DNA of 64,000 nt from a virus. Under the pieces are notes generated by a model, which did not search any database, was not told the DNA's origin, and saw only the letters and a list, made by a program, of their open reading frames with translations. The position numbers and the translations under genes are program-made. Of the stretch, positions 1-8,749 are shown one piece after another. Where the stretch lies: IMG/VR virus record IMGVR_UViG_3300031603_000003, positions 1-64,000 of that record; one strand, given 5' to 3'. Within the stretch, counting starts at the first letter, position 1. Every line of letters starts with the position of its first letter.

Positions 1-1880
1 GTCGCGTGTTAGACCTCATAGCTGTTAGTGGAGTCGGAAATGCTACGGCATACAAGATCCTTGATGGTTGGAATGACTACAGAGTCAATGCACAAACCCT
101 ATCGTTCTTATTAAACGCAGGCTTTAATTTAGCCTTAGCGAAAACTGTCATACGTAAGTTTGGCAGCACCGATGTTGAGTTAATTTTACGTAAGAATCCA
201 TATAACATTGTACTCGTACCCGGAGTAGGATGGAAACGTGCCGACGTTTTCGCCAATAGACTGGGTATTAATACCGATGATCCTCGTAGGATCGAAGCAG
301 CTGTAATGTACAGCCTGTTAAATATTTCCTATGGACATACGTACATGCCGCACGACTTATTACGCGCGGATGTTACAACTCTCACTGGTGTGGACTTAAA
401 TAATGGCACCTTATTCATAGATGCCATAACCAAACTGGTTAAAGAGAAGAAGGTTGTCGATACACCTGAAGGATTGTATCACAACATCATGTTCTTCGAT
501 GAACGCACCATAGCTACCGGCCTAGTCGACTTAGACTTAGGCATTAGTGATAAGCAAAGAGTGGATGATGATGATCTAGTCAAGCTTATAGCTAAGTACG
601 AAGGCAAGACTAAGGTTAAGTTGTCCGATGGACAGCACAAGGCTATTGGTTTAGCCGTGAACCGTGGTGTTAGTATCATAACCGGTGGTCCCGGCGTAGG
701 TAAGACCCTCGCCATAGGTGGAGTGATCGATGTAGCCAAGTCTCTTGGTCTACGCTTCGCACTGGCAGCCCCAACTGGGCGTGCGGCGAAGAGAATCACC
801 GAGTCTACGGGCTATCAAGCTAAAACCTTGCATCGTTTGTTAGAGTTTCAGCCACATAACAGTGCCTTCGTTGGTATGTTCGCGCGCAATGACGATAATC
901 CATTAGATATTGATATCTTAATTGCCGATGAACTATCCATGGCGGACACTACGATCATGGCTGCACTCGTACGTGCACTGAAGCCAGGCACTCGCCTGGT
1001 GATGGTAGGTGACGTTGATCAACTGGAGTCAGTAGGCTCTGGTAAGATACTAACGGATACCATAGCATCTAATATGTTTTACATTACACATTTGAATCAG
1101 ATCTTTCGTCAAGCGGCGAAGAGTAAGATCATCGTTAACGCACAGCAGATCAACTCCGGACAACCATTTATTAATGGGCAGAAGGGTGATGACTTCTTCT
1201 GGATAGAGGACCCCACCATTGGGAGAATCAAACGACTGATCAACCGTATCCGCGTCGTGGATCCAAAAGTGAAGATGGAAGACATCCAAATCATTACACC
1301 ATTCCGTAAGAAGATTACGGATATTAATATCACATCACTTAATGAGGTGATGCAGGACATGATCAATAAGAAGGGTGAACCTATACCTATACCCCACTGT
1401 GAGTTGCGGGTAGGCGACAAAGTGTTGCAGACCAAGAACAACTACGAGAAGGGTGTATTCAATGGTGACATTGGATTCGTTACTGACATAGTACCTGACT
1501 ACTCTGGTATGGAAGGTTACTTCAACGTTAGTGTTGATGGTAAATCGGTACCGTATCATTTCCGCGAGCATGGTCAACTTGAGTTAGCTTATGCTATCAC
1601 CGTACACAAGTCACAAGGTGGAGAGTATCCATATGTGATAGTCGTACTGTCTCCGGACCGTAAGGCCGACATTATGTTACGTCGTAATCTATTGTACACC
1701 GCGGTGACTAGGGCTAGTAAGATGTGTCTCGTGCTGGCACGGGATCGTGAAGTTAAACTGGCAGTCAAAACCGAGCGTACGGTTGTACGTTTCACTGGAT
1801 TGTTAGAGAAGCTTCGTGAACTACGCTTTAAGAAGCGGGATAAAGAATCTAAAACTAAAGCAGAGGACAAACATGAATGA
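1..1880 (+). CDS. RecD2-like superfamily 1 DNA helicase (5' end probably cut by window edge)
   Basis: Predicted ATP-driven 5'-3' DNA helicase for phage replication, recombination or repair. Numbering from the in-frame GTG at position 6: helix-hairpin-helix segments lie at about residues 5-95 (SGVGNATAYKI, VPGVGWKRAD), Walker A GGPGVGKT at 227-234, Walker B DELSM from D308, then VGDVDQL, NQIFRQ, the motif V/VI-like VHKSQGGEYP and YTAVTRA. This order is that of RecD2. The family normally has about 90 more residues before the HhH region, and the frame is open to the window edge, so the real start is probably upstream. The 3' end overlaps the next gene by 8 bases. High confidence in the helicase family; the exact subfamily is inferred. 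Confidence 0.9.
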   Translation, partial: RVLDLIAVSGVGNATAYKILDGWNDYRVNAQTLSFLLNAGFNLALAKTVIRKFGSTDVELILRKNPYNIVLVPGVGWKRADVFANRLGINTDDPRRIEAAVMYSLLNISYGHTYMPHDLLRADVTTLTGVDLNNGTLFIDAITKLVKEKKVVDTPEGLYHNIMFFDERTIATGLVDLDLGISDKQRVDDDDLVKLIAKYEGKTKVKLSDGQHKAIGLAVNRGVSIITGGPGVGKTLAIGGVIDVAKSLGLRFALAAPTGRAAKRITESTGYQAKTLHRLLEFQPHNSAFVGMFARNDDNPLDIDILIADELSMADTTIMAALVRALKPGTRLVMVGDVDQLESVGSGKILTDTIASNMFYITHLNQIFRQAAKSKIIVNAQQINSGQPFINGQKGDDFFWIEDPTIGRIKRLINRIRVVDPKVKMEDIQIITPFRKKITDINITSLNEVMQDMINKKGEPIPIPHCELRVGDKVLQTKNNYEKGVFNGDIGFVTDIVPDYSGMEGYFNVSVDGKSVPYHFREHGQLELAYAITVHKSQGGEYPYVIVVLSPDRKADIMLRRNLLYTAVTRASKMCLVLARDREVKLAVKTERTVVRFTGLLEKLRELRFKKRDKESKTKAEDKHE

Positions 1881-2274
1881 ACTAGAAGTCGTTAACTTAG
1901 GAGAATTGGGATTGAAGTATAGTCGCACGGCCTGGGCTAACGTTTCAAGAGTGTGGTCGGGCAAGGGTAAGAATAATATCATAGTATTGCTTATGATGAA
2001 GAACAGTACAACTACAGTAGTACATGTGTTGAATCTAGATCATAGTCTAAAGCGATCAGTGCAAGACGTACACGCTGTTTCATTTAATGAACTACGTGCT
2101 CAATTAATTGAAGTATCAGGATACATACAGATAGCTTCCGAAGTACCAAGAACCTTAACTCTCTTATCTGATTCGTTACAACATCAGGATTATAGAGAAC
2201 GCACAATCAATCAAGGAGTACTGCCATGGCAGAGCAAAAAGCAATCCCTTACGGCCTCACCTCTACCAAACTAA
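1873..2274 (+). CDS. Hypothetical protein, 133 aa
   Basis: I do not recognise this protein. I chose the ATG at 1873, inside the end of the helicase gene, because AGAGGA lies just upstream; a longer in-frame version starting at 1816 would lie mostly within the helicase gene. The sequence looks like a compact soluble alpha/beta protein, with beta-like stretches (IIVLLMMK, TTTVVHVLNLD) followed by helical segments. It overlaps the start of the clamp-loader gene by 49 bases. The tight packing between helicase and clamp-loader genes suggests co-translation and a replication-related role, but that rests on position only. Confidence 0.7.
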   Translation: MNELEVVNLGELGLKYSRTAWANVSRVWSGKGKNNIIVLLMMKNSTTTVVHVLNLDHSLKRSVQDVHAVSFNELRAQLIEVSGYIQIASEVPRTLTLLSDSLQHQDYRERTINQGVLPWQSKKQSLTASPLPN

Positions 2275-3443
2275 AGTTTAGAGAGAGTCGTACCAACAAC
2301 TCATTGTATAGTAAGTACCGACCATGGACGATAGAGGAATTCTACGGCCCAACACGAGCAGTCATCGAGACGTTCGGACGTACACTACACAATAAACCAG
2401 AAAGATTAATGCATGCGTTCCTAGTACACGGGGCTCCCGGTAGCGGGAAGACATCCATGGTGCTAGCACTCAGCAAGATGCTGAACTGTAAGAGTCCAAT
2501 CCGTAAGGATGGTATGGTACATGCGTGTAATGCCTGTGAAAGTTGTAGATCAATAGAGATGCGGGCGATGAACGATGAACATGGGGCCGTTGTCTATAAG
2601 AACACGAGCGCCATGGGCAAGGACACGACTATAGCCGTGCTCCGGGAGAAGCTCACACGCTCAGCTACTCTAGATGGTAAGAATACAATCTTACTGCTGG
2701 AAGAAGCTCAAGAGATGACGGATAAGTCATTGACTGCGTTGCTAGCGCCGGTGGAGACACTCAAACAAAATCAGTACATTTTCCTGGTCACCTCGAACCC
2801 TGCGCGTATCCTCAAGGAGGATGCACTGGCTAGTAGACTGGAAGATGTTAAGATCAGGGCGTGGAGCTCGGATCAGATCCTTGAACTACTTAAAGACATC
2901 GCTGCTCAAGAGTACATGCGTGGGGAGATCCCACTCATACCTCTGTCAGTCTTGGAGAAGATCGCAATAAATTGTGAAGAGAATCCAAGAGATGCGGTGA
3001 CTATATTAGATACCAAGGTAATAGCCGGTGGTATCATGGATGAAAATGGTAAGTATGATGAAGAGCAACTCAACAAAGTAGCCCTATCTGGAATGCCAGA
3101 TACTAAATTGATTAACAATTTCGGTACACTTATAATGCAGGGTAAAGTAACAGAGACACTTGATGTCTTGTACTTTGATATTCTACGTAAGGTAGATATA
3201 AACCCATTCGTATATCGTGTACAGATGTTCATGCGTGACAAGTTTAATTCTGTACGCAGAACAAAAACAATACCCGATGAGATACTCTTATCATTGATGC
3301 GTGGTGTGGTCATATTTAGTGACCGCTACTACAATCATCGAAGTGTAGATGCTAAGTCGGCGCTAGTGCTATCCACCATGGAAGCATTAGAGTTCACGAA
3401 TAAGTTCCGTAGAGATTTCCAGGAACATTCAAAGAATAAATAG
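2226..3443 (+). CDS. DnaX-like clamp-loader AAA+ ATPase (gamma/tau type)
   Basis: Predicted clamp-loader ATPase that opens a sliding clamp at the replication fork. It has the DnaX order: an N-terminal YRPWTIEEFYG segment, Walker A GAPGSGKT at residues 69-76, a zinc module with C88 followed by CNACESC (C101, C104, C107), a Walker B-like LLLEEAQEM near residue 155, sensor-1 VTSNP and an SRLED segment matching the SRC arginine-finger position. The Walker B reads LEEA rather than the usual DEAH/DEVH, so catalytic efficiency is uncertain. The C-terminal third looks like a clamp-loader collar domain. The ATG has AAGGAG about 9 bases upstream. No delta subunit or clamp gene is visible in the window. 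Confidence 0.88.
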   Translation: MAEQKAIPYGLTSTKLKFRESRTNNSLYSKYRPWTIEEFYGPTRAVIETFGRTLHNKPERLMHAFLVHGAPGSGKTSMVLALSKMLNCKSPIRKDGMVHACNACESCRSIEMRAMNDEHGAVVYKNTSAMGKDTTIAVLREKLTRSATLDGKNTILLLEEAQEMTDKSLTALLAPVETLKQNQYIFLVTSNPARILKEDALASRLEDVKIRAWSSDQILELLKDIAAQEYMRGEIPLIPLSVLEKIAINCEENPRDAVTILDTKVIAGGIMDENGKYDEEQLNKVALSGMPDTKLINNFGTLIMQGKVTETLDVLYFDILRKVDINPFVYRVQMFMRDKFNSVRRTKTIPDEILLSLMRGVVIFSDRYYNHRSVDAKSALVLSTMEALEFTNKFRRDFQEHSKNK

Positions 3444-3452
3444 GAGTAATAA

Positions 3453-4910
3453 ATGAGTGCTAACATTTTAGCAAAAGAGAAACACGATGCGTTAATCCGT
3501 GCAGTCATGCCAACTCTGTTCTTGGAACAGATTCCATTGGCTGACGGTACAGCTTCCGACTACGAGATCAAGTTTGATATCCAGTGGGAACTGGACTCGA
3601 CACAGCCTAGCGCTCCAGCACCAGCTGTAGGGAGCTATCAGCTGAAGGGTATTATCTATGAGCAGTCTACACAGTTGCAGATAGATACCTATCAACAGCC
3701 GATAGAAGATTCGGACATCGCCAAGTACGCCAATGGTAGTAATACCATTGATGGATTGCTGGCTGATCGTTCCGTGTCCACCGTGTATGATCTGCAGGGT
3801 GCCGTCGGGGAAGCATTGCTACAACAGATACCTAGCGTGGATTTATCCGCGGTGGAAACTGTGTGGCCTAGAAAGCATACACCACAGTTAGCAGCGTACA
3901 CTCCCCAGAGTTTCTTCGATAAGAATGGTAACCTGGCGACGACTAACTTTAGTACTGGTATAAAGCGTGCTAAAGGATTCAAGATTCCAGATGAACTAAG
4001 TGTATTCGCCCCTAAACATATAGTGGTGAACCAGAAAGTCATGCGCCGTGTTGAGAACTATGTTCTCGATGGAAGTGCAGCGACGGCGGTGATCGGGCCA
4101 ACAGGCTCCGGTAAATCATTGCATGCTCGTTGGCTAGCAGACAAGCTCAAGGACTATGGGTACGCGTCTAAGATTATCGATGCCAATGCTCGTATGGATG
4201 GATCAACCTTGTTCTTCCGTGAGGACTTTGATGATAAGGGTACCTTCGTATTAGAAGGTTCACTCGTGAAGTTCGCACGTGAAACTAAAGCAAAAGATCT
4301 CCGCGGTGTGGTGATACTCGAAGAGTACAACGCCTTCGATGATAAGACACGCAGAGAGTTCTATAGATTATTCAGTGATACAGATCGAATGTACGAAATA
4401 CAAAGTACTAAAGGTACTGACACTATAGTTGACTTCAGTCACATACAGTTCCTAATCACTGCTAACCCGTTGACCGAGGCTTATATACAGGACGATTTAC
4501 GTCCGCTATCTCAAGCCGAAGGTCGACGTATAACTACTGTGTTCCTAGGCTATCCAACTGATGGCCGTGTACTGCAGAAGTTATTCAAAACTATCATCGA
4601 GGCGAAGCCTAACTTCAAGACCTTGAAGGTGCCACCTAACTACGGTAACGCAGTTAAGCTATTCAAACTTATCCATGCAACTGATTCTAGTAATCAGAGT
4701 CTTGGGTTCGACGCCGGGTACTCCCCGGTAGCCGCTTGTGCCTTCTGGGCAGCGGTTGATGGCAACACCGCGGAGGCTTGGATAACGGCTATCGATGACA
4801 ACATCATCACGAAGATCACCGACATCACGGTTCGTAACACAATCGTAGCGAGGATCCAAGCGAAGATGGCGATCACGATACCGCCAGAGCTAGTATCACA
4901 AGGAGTTTAA
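3453..4910 (+). CDS. MoxR/CobS-type AAA+ ATPase
   Basis: Predicted AAA+ ATPase of the MoxR/CobS type, which usually remodels a partner together with a VWA protein. Walker A GPTGSGKS is at residues 215-222, a Walker B-like VVILEEYNA near 285-293, and a sensor LITANP follows. The first ~190 residues are an unusual extension I do not recognise; it contains a proline-rich stretch (TQPSAPAPAVG). An AGGAG ribosome-binding site precedes the ATG. The next gene begins one base after the stop codon and encodes a metallopeptidase-VWA protein, the classic partner, so both products probably act as one complex. The substrate is unknown. Confidence 0.85.
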   Translation: MSANILAKEKHDALIRAVMPTLFLEQIPLADGTASDYEIKFDIQWELDSTQPSAPAPAVGSYQLKGIIYEQSTQLQIDTYQQPIEDSDIAKYANGSNTIDGLLADRSVSTVYDLQGAVGEALLQQIPSVDLSAVETVWPRKHTPQLAAYTPQSFFDKNGNLATTNFSTGIKRAKGFKIPDELSVFAPKHIVVNQKVMRRVENYVLDGSAATAVIGPTGSGKSLHARWLADKLKDYGYASKIIDANARMDGSTLFFREDFDDKGTFVLEGSLVKFARETKAKDLRGVVILEEYNAFDDKTRREFYRLFSDTDRMYEIQSTKGTDTIVDFSHIQFLITANPLTEAYIQDDLRPLSQAEGRRITTVFLGYPTDGRVLQKLFKTIIEAKPNFKTLKVPPNYGNAVKLFKLIHATDSSNQSLGFDAGYSPVAACAFWAAVDGNTAEAWITAIDDNIITKITDITVRNTIVARIQAKMAITIPPELVSQGV

Positions 4911-4911
4911 T

Positions 4912-6756
4912 ATGGGCCCAATTGATAACATGACGTATTATGTCATGGACTATATGGAGAAAGTATTGTCCGTGGCTAAAGTAAAGATCTACGACTACGC
5001 TGGAGGTGCTGTTATCGTAGATACACGTACCAATAAGCCAGCCATAGATCCACAAGGCTTCATGACCATGCAGCTGCCACTCACCAGGACAACCCTGGCC
5101 GGCATCTTCGGTAAAGAAGTCTCAGACAAGCTCACCGATGAAACTTGGTGGACTATGTTGATCGCGTTACTGTATCATGAGTTGGGACACATTATCTCCG
5201 CTGAGTCTTTCGGTAGGGGTGGTAAGTTATACGACTTCTACGACAACATCGTGAACGATTGTAATGAAACTACGGTCGTTCCTGATGCTTGGTTAGGCTC
5301 GCAGATGTACTTCACTGAGTTCTATGCCCTTAACAAGGCACTGGCTCAGGATATGAAGATCGAGTTGGATCCAGCAACCGCTACACCAGAAGACTACAAG
5401 GAAATGATGAGCGATGTATTACGTAAGTACCGCGCGCTCCTTGAGTTCAAAGTAGGGGGTGAGTGGATAGATGAATTCCCAGCCGGTCACCCGTTGGCTA
5501 AGGTGTTCGATGACGTGAAAGATGTGATCATCGATGCTAGAGGCTATATGTCTCACGATGCGGAAGCATTCCGCAAGAGACGTATAGGTATGACTGACCA
5601 GTTGTACAAGGTGATGAAAGACTGGTGGACGAATGAGATGGGGCAACCAGAAGAAACCTTCGATCCGAAACCGAAGGATGAAGATAAGAAGGACGGTAAG
5701 GAACAGCCGGGAGATGGCCCACCTAAACTGCAAGGTGGTGGAGGAGCCCTCGATGGCTTCGACCTGCCAAAGGATGTTACAGATGCAATGAAGGATGCTC
5801 TTCAGGATATTAATGACAACTCGGAGATCACTGGAACCTCGGACGAACTCGCCAAAGTTGTACGCAAAAGAGAAACTGCGGACAGGAAAAAGGCGGATGA
5901 GGAAAAGGACACCATCAACAAAGAGATGTCAGGAAATGATAAAAGTAAGAAGTTTGATCTAGGTGATCAGGAGGGTAACGGACACGGGGAGGGGTATATT
6001 CCCCCACCTGCACACCGTGCCAGCCATAACATTCGTATAGAAAGTGAAGTCATATCTAGTATGAGACGTGGGATGAAGCAAATGTTACAACAGCGAAAGA
6101 TGGCAGGAAGACATGTCTCTAAGCATGGTGACAAGCTACATCCACCTAACTTCTATCAGATCAAAACTAATATCAAGAAGGCCAAAATCAGAACAGATAT
6201 AACATCTATGTCATCAGAGATTGGCAAGACGGAAATGGTATTGATGTTCGATGCCTCAGGTTCAATGGGCGGGGTTAAGACAGAGATCGCTAGTCACACC
6301 ATGGCACACATGATGATGAGTTCGGAAGGAATCAGAGAGATTACCTTACGCTTATTCGGATTCAGTGGGTCCTGGGGTGCTCAGACCAACGTGGACATGG
6401 CTACTTACTATAGAGGTAAGGACGACATGCTCGCCGAGATCAAGCGAATTCTACAGCCTCGCGGTGGAACTGATTTCCCTAACGCATTCAAGGTAGGCGT
6501 AGATGTCTTGGTTAAGTCCAAGGCTAAGCGCAAGTACCTGGTTATATTAACTGATGGTGACATGGGTAGGGACATGACGTACCTGAAGCGTGTATATAAG
6601 TATGCGCAACAGAATGGTATCAAGACCTTAGGGTTCGGAATACCAAGTGCGCCACGTACGCTACCATCCCCCTTCTTAGATAGTTACCAATACCTACCTA
6701 GCGTTAAGCAAGTGGGTTCTGTATTTACAGCACTGATAAAGAAAGTAGTACGTTGA
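4912..6756 (+). CDS. Metallopeptidase-like (HELGH) plus von Willebrand A domain protein
   Basis: Probable partner of the preceding MoxR-type ATPase. The N-terminal part has a zinc-protease-like motif HELGH (H89, E90, H93) in the context LLYHELGHIIS. A charged, disordered linker (about residues 245-360, rich in K, D, E, G and P) follows. The C-terminal part is a VWA domain with MIDAS motif DASGSMGG at 447-454, a GGTDF element and LTDGDMG around D548. The architecture matches DUF2201-type proteins (putative metallopeptidase plus VWA-like) that sit beside MoxR genes in bacteria. Whether the peptidase cleaves anything is unknown. The stop codon overlaps the next gene's TTG start. Confidence 0.85.
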   Translation: MGPIDNMTYYVMDYMEKVLSVAKVKIYDYAGGAVIVDTRTNKPAIDPQGFMTMQLPLTRTTLAGIFGKEVSDKLTDETWWTMLIALLYHELGHIISAESFGRGGKLYDFYDNIVNDCNETTVVPDAWLGSQMYFTEFYALNKALAQDMKIELDPATATPEDYKEMMSDVLRKYRALLEFKVGGEWIDEFPAGHPLAKVFDDVKDVIIDARGYMSHDAEAFRKRRIGMTDQLYKVMKDWWTNEMGQPEETFDPKPKDEDKKDGKEQPGDGPPKLQGGGGALDGFDLPKDVTDAMKDALQDINDNSEITGTSDELAKVVRKRETADRKKADEEKDTINKEMSGNDKSKKFDLGDQEGNGHGEGYIPPPAHRASHNIRIESEVISSMRRGMKQMLQQRKMAGRHVSKHGDKLHPPNFYQIKTNIKKAKIRTDITSMSSEIGKTEMVLMFDASGSMGGVKTEIASHTMAHMMMSSEGIREITLRLFGFSGSWGAQTNVDMATYYRGKDDMLAEIKRILQPRGGTDFPNAFKVGVDVLVKSKAKRKYLVILTDGDMGRDMTYLKRVYKYAQQNGIKTLGFGIPSAPRTLPSPFLDSYQYLPSVKQVGSVFTALIKKVVR

Positions 6757-7487
6757 ACAAGCGTGCTATATCTTTCGATGAAGTGTATTGGTACCTACAC
6801 GACTGTCCGTTACGTAGACTTACAATACCCGTGATGTACAAGCCTGATCATGAAGCTGTGTATGAACGTTATATTACACCAGCTGTAATCAGGTTGTATA
6901 AAGGTGAGAATTCTACCGCCGTACAGTTGGACATCGTTAAGCAACTCAACAAGAGTTCTTTAACCAATAGAGATGCAAAAATCATTGGTCATGCGCTAGC
7001 TATCATGTTAACTTATTCGGTAGTGTACATTTCTAGCATGAGAGAGGCAGACATAATTGCTGAGTCTCTTAAATTCGACCATGATGGACTGAAAGGCTCC
7101 GTAGATTTAGTACGGCGCAAGGAATCCAAGCTATACCAATTGATTTGGGTCGACTATCGTCCGGAATATCCAGACGCTGAGGAACGAATCAAGATGTTTC
7201 AACACGCACAATGGCACGCTCGACTGTATGAGTTGCATTACAAACGCCGTCCGTTCCAGTTGACATATTTCTTACCGGCACTGGGTGAGCATATAACATT
7301 TGCTTACAATCCTGATGCTGGTTTGGAAGTCATTGCGGAGTTGATTCGGCTGGATGTAACTCCAGCTAAACCGGGTCCGCGATGTGACACATGCTCAAGT
7401 TGTGCTATGCGTTATATTAAAACGCCAGTACTTAAAGGAGGTTATGATGTCCGCAAGTATACTTGGAAGCATCAGACAAACCCTTGA
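6753..7487 (+). CDS. Cas4/AddB-like Fe-S PD-(D/E)XK nuclease family protein
   Basis: Predicted DNA exonuclease-like protein. One cysteine near the N-terminus (C18, in DCPLRR) and a C-terminal CDTCSSC cluster (C211, C214, C217) match the four-cysteine iron-sulfur arrangement of Cas4 and AddB nucleases. Between them lie D118 (GSVDLV), D134-Y-R136 at the ExK position, and a QHAQWHARLY helix like the Q...Y motif. The canonical E-x-K reads D-x-R, so activity may be altered or lost. I chose the TTG at 6753, which overlaps the upstream stop as TTGA, because the first downstream ATG (residue 28) would remove C18. There is no strong ribosome-binding site; translational coupling is likely. Confidence 0.75.
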   Translation: MNKRAISFDEVYWYLHDCPLRRLTIPVMYKPDHEAVYERYITPAVIRLYKGENSTAVQLDIVKQLNKSSLTNRDAKIIGHALAIMLTYSVVYISSMREADIIAESLKFDHDGLKGSVDLVRRKESKLYQLIWVDYRPEYPDAEERIKMFQHAQWHARLYELHYKRRPFQLTYFLPALGEHITFAYNPDAGLEVIAELIRLDVTPAKPGPRCDTCSSCAMRYIKTPVLKGGYDVRKYTWKHQTNP

Positions 7488-7758
7488 GGTGTACAGCCCG
7501 GATGCGATTGTCGCATTCATGGTGGTGCACTACTATGGGCACCCCGTGCAACATGTAGCTACGGGGTTAGATGTACAAGCTGATCTAATATATGATTGGC
7601 TCAGGCAAATACGTTCAGACATTCGCAGAGCTTATATCCGCGATGGTGGGCATATTAACAGAGACGGCTCGACCGTCGCAACTCTGGATAATACCGGAGA
7701 ATATTGTACCGAGAAGAGTACTAATGACTTCGACGAAAGGGAGGTATTAGATGACTAA
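7447..7758 (+). CDS. Small protein with HTH-like region, 103 aa
   Basis: Possible DNA-binding protein. Residues ~17-60 read like a sigma-70 region 4 or transposase-type helix-turn-helix: a helix, then YYGHPVQHVATGLDV, then a recognition-like helix (QADLIYDWLRQIRSDIRRAYI). The C-terminal ~40 residues look disordered and acidic. I start it at the ATG at 7447, five bases after AAAGGAGG; another ATG sits at 7444. It overlaps the end of the Cas4-like gene by 41 bases and the next gene by 8. Function is not established; the HTH reading is a pattern match by eye. Confidence 0.65.
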   Translation: MSASILGSIRQTLEVYSPDAIVAFMVVHYYGHPVQHVATGLDVQADLIYDWLRQIRSDIRRAYIRDGGHINRDGSTVATLDNTGEYCTEKSTNDFDEREVLDD

Positions 7759-8131
7759 ACTCAACACCGGTTCTAAGAGGGAAAGCTTGGCGTCCGCTCG
7801 CAAGCAGAACCCTAGATTTAATAAACGTTCTAAGGTAGCAAGTCCAGGCGCAACAGCCGGGGTGGAAGCTGCACAGAAGGTGGCCGAAATCATCAAGGAA
7901 ACAATCCTTGAGGAACCAGAATCCGTAAAGCCTGATGAACCTATTGTACTGAATGAGAAGATCGAGGAACCCCTCGCCGTGACCAATCAGTTAGTAGGCG
8001 GTGATACTATCATCGAGGATGAGGTTGTGGATGTTAATCCCGCAACCAAACGTCCTAACAAAAGGAATACGCCGACTAGGAAGAAGTCTAATGAATCAAA
8101 GCCAAGCACCGACAGTGACAAAAGCTCTTGA
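7751..8131 (+). CDS. Hypothetical disordered protein, 126 aa
   Basis: Not recognised. The ATG at 7751 follows GGGAGG and overlaps the previous stop. The composition is low-complexity and charged: a basic N-terminus (KRES...RKQNPRFNKRSK), an acidic middle (EEPESVKPDEPIV, EKIEEP) and a Lys/Ser/Asn-rich end (KRPNKRNTPTRKK). No fold or catalytic motif is visible. It may be a flexible adaptor or nucleic-acid-associated protein. The gene sits in a tight chain of small overlapping genes and its 3' end overlaps the following gene by 41 bases. Confidence 0.6.
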   Translation: MTKLNTGSKRESLASARKQNPRFNKRSKVASPGATAGVEAAQKVAEIIKETILEEPESVKPDEPIVLNEKIEEPLAVTNQLVGGDTIIEDEVVDVNPATKRPNKRNTPTRKKSNESKPSTDSDKSS

Positions 8132-8333
8132 TGAGGTAGCACCCTTGCTATTTGGATGGCTGAAGAGGCCAGATCGCAGAGATTTGGCCCTACAGGTCGT
8201 TGACTTACTAGTTAGTGGGCCTGTTACTCGGCCTTCTAGGCAGGTACCCAACGCTGTACGTGATGCGTTGGTTAACAACTTCGAAACTAAGAATACAGGA
8301 CTAGTTCCTGGCATTCCATTGGAGGTAAGTTAA
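8091..8333 (+). CDS. Hypothetical small helical protein, 80 aa
   Basis: Not recognised. The ATG at 8091 (MNQSQAPTV...) has AGGAAG upstream and is the likely start; an upstream in-frame ATG at 8001 would overlap the previous gene much further and lacks a clear ribosome-binding site. The protein is mostly helical, with a conserved-looking LLFGWLKRPDRRDLALQVVDLL segment split by basic residues. Its stop codon overlaps the next ATG (TAATG), so translation is probably coupled. Confidence 0.6.
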   Translation: MNQSQAPTVTKALDEVAPLLFGWLKRPDRRDLALQVVDLLVSGPVTRPSRQVPNAVRDALVNNFETKNTGLVPGIPLEVS

Positions 8334-8698
8334 TGTCTAAAACAGCTGGACTCCTGTTTATAACAGGAAAAGGACACGGCTCTATGAAGATGCGTCATGC
8401 ATTCTCTAAGAGTATGTCCACAGGTGGGTTAATTAAGTCAGTTGATGAGGTGGTCGATGCAGTTGACAATATCTCAGAGGCTTACCCTAAGTTTATAGAT
8501 GATCAGGAGATTAAAGATGGTCAAGTGTACGCGCTAGTACCGATCAGTCCTGATAAGAACAAAGAGACCGTCACTAAGGTGATGGCCGGTTTGCGTAAAA
8601 TCCGTAAAGGCAGGGAGAATGCAGCTAAGACGAGTGCAGACAAAGACAAACCCAAAAAGAGAACCACTAAGCGGAAGGCAAAGCCTAAAGCTAAGTGA
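8333..8698 (+). CDS. Hypothetical protein with basic C-terminal tail, 121 aa
   Basis: Not recognised. It starts at an ATG overlapping the previous stop, with GGAGG upstream. Residues 1-85 look like a small alpha/beta domain (LLFITGKGHG near the start, then helices). The last ~35 residues are almost entirely Lys, Arg, Ala and Thr (KKRTTKRKAKPKAK), like the DNA-binding tails of histone-like proteins. A nucleic-acid-binding role is possible on composition alone. Confidence 0.65.
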   Translation: MSKTAGLLFITGKGHGSMKMRHAFSKSMSTGGLIKSVDEVVDAVDNISEAYPKFIDDQEIKDGQVYALVPISPDKNKETVTKVMAGLRKIRKGRENAAKTSADKDKPKKRTTKRKAKPKAK

Positions 8699-8707
8699 TG
8701 AAGCATT

Positions 8708-8732
8708 GGCGGCTCGTGATGTACGGGTCGCC
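8708..8732 (+). other. Intercistronic RNA hairpin
   Basis: A 9-bp stem (GGCGGCTCG with CGGGTCGCC, two G-U pairs) closes a 7-base loop in the gap after the Lys-rich protein gene. It is followed by ATATTG, not a clear U-run, so it is more likely an mRNA-stability or processing hairpin than a full terminator. The next gene's ribosome-binding site begins just downstream. Confidence 0.4.
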
Positions 8733-8749
8733 ATATTGAGGAGAGCAAC

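Noticed and set aside
6753-7487. CRISPR-associated Cas4 as part of a CRISPR system
   Set aside because: No repeat-spacer array and no other cas-like gene was seen; the ExK position is also altered, so I describe it only as Cas4-like.
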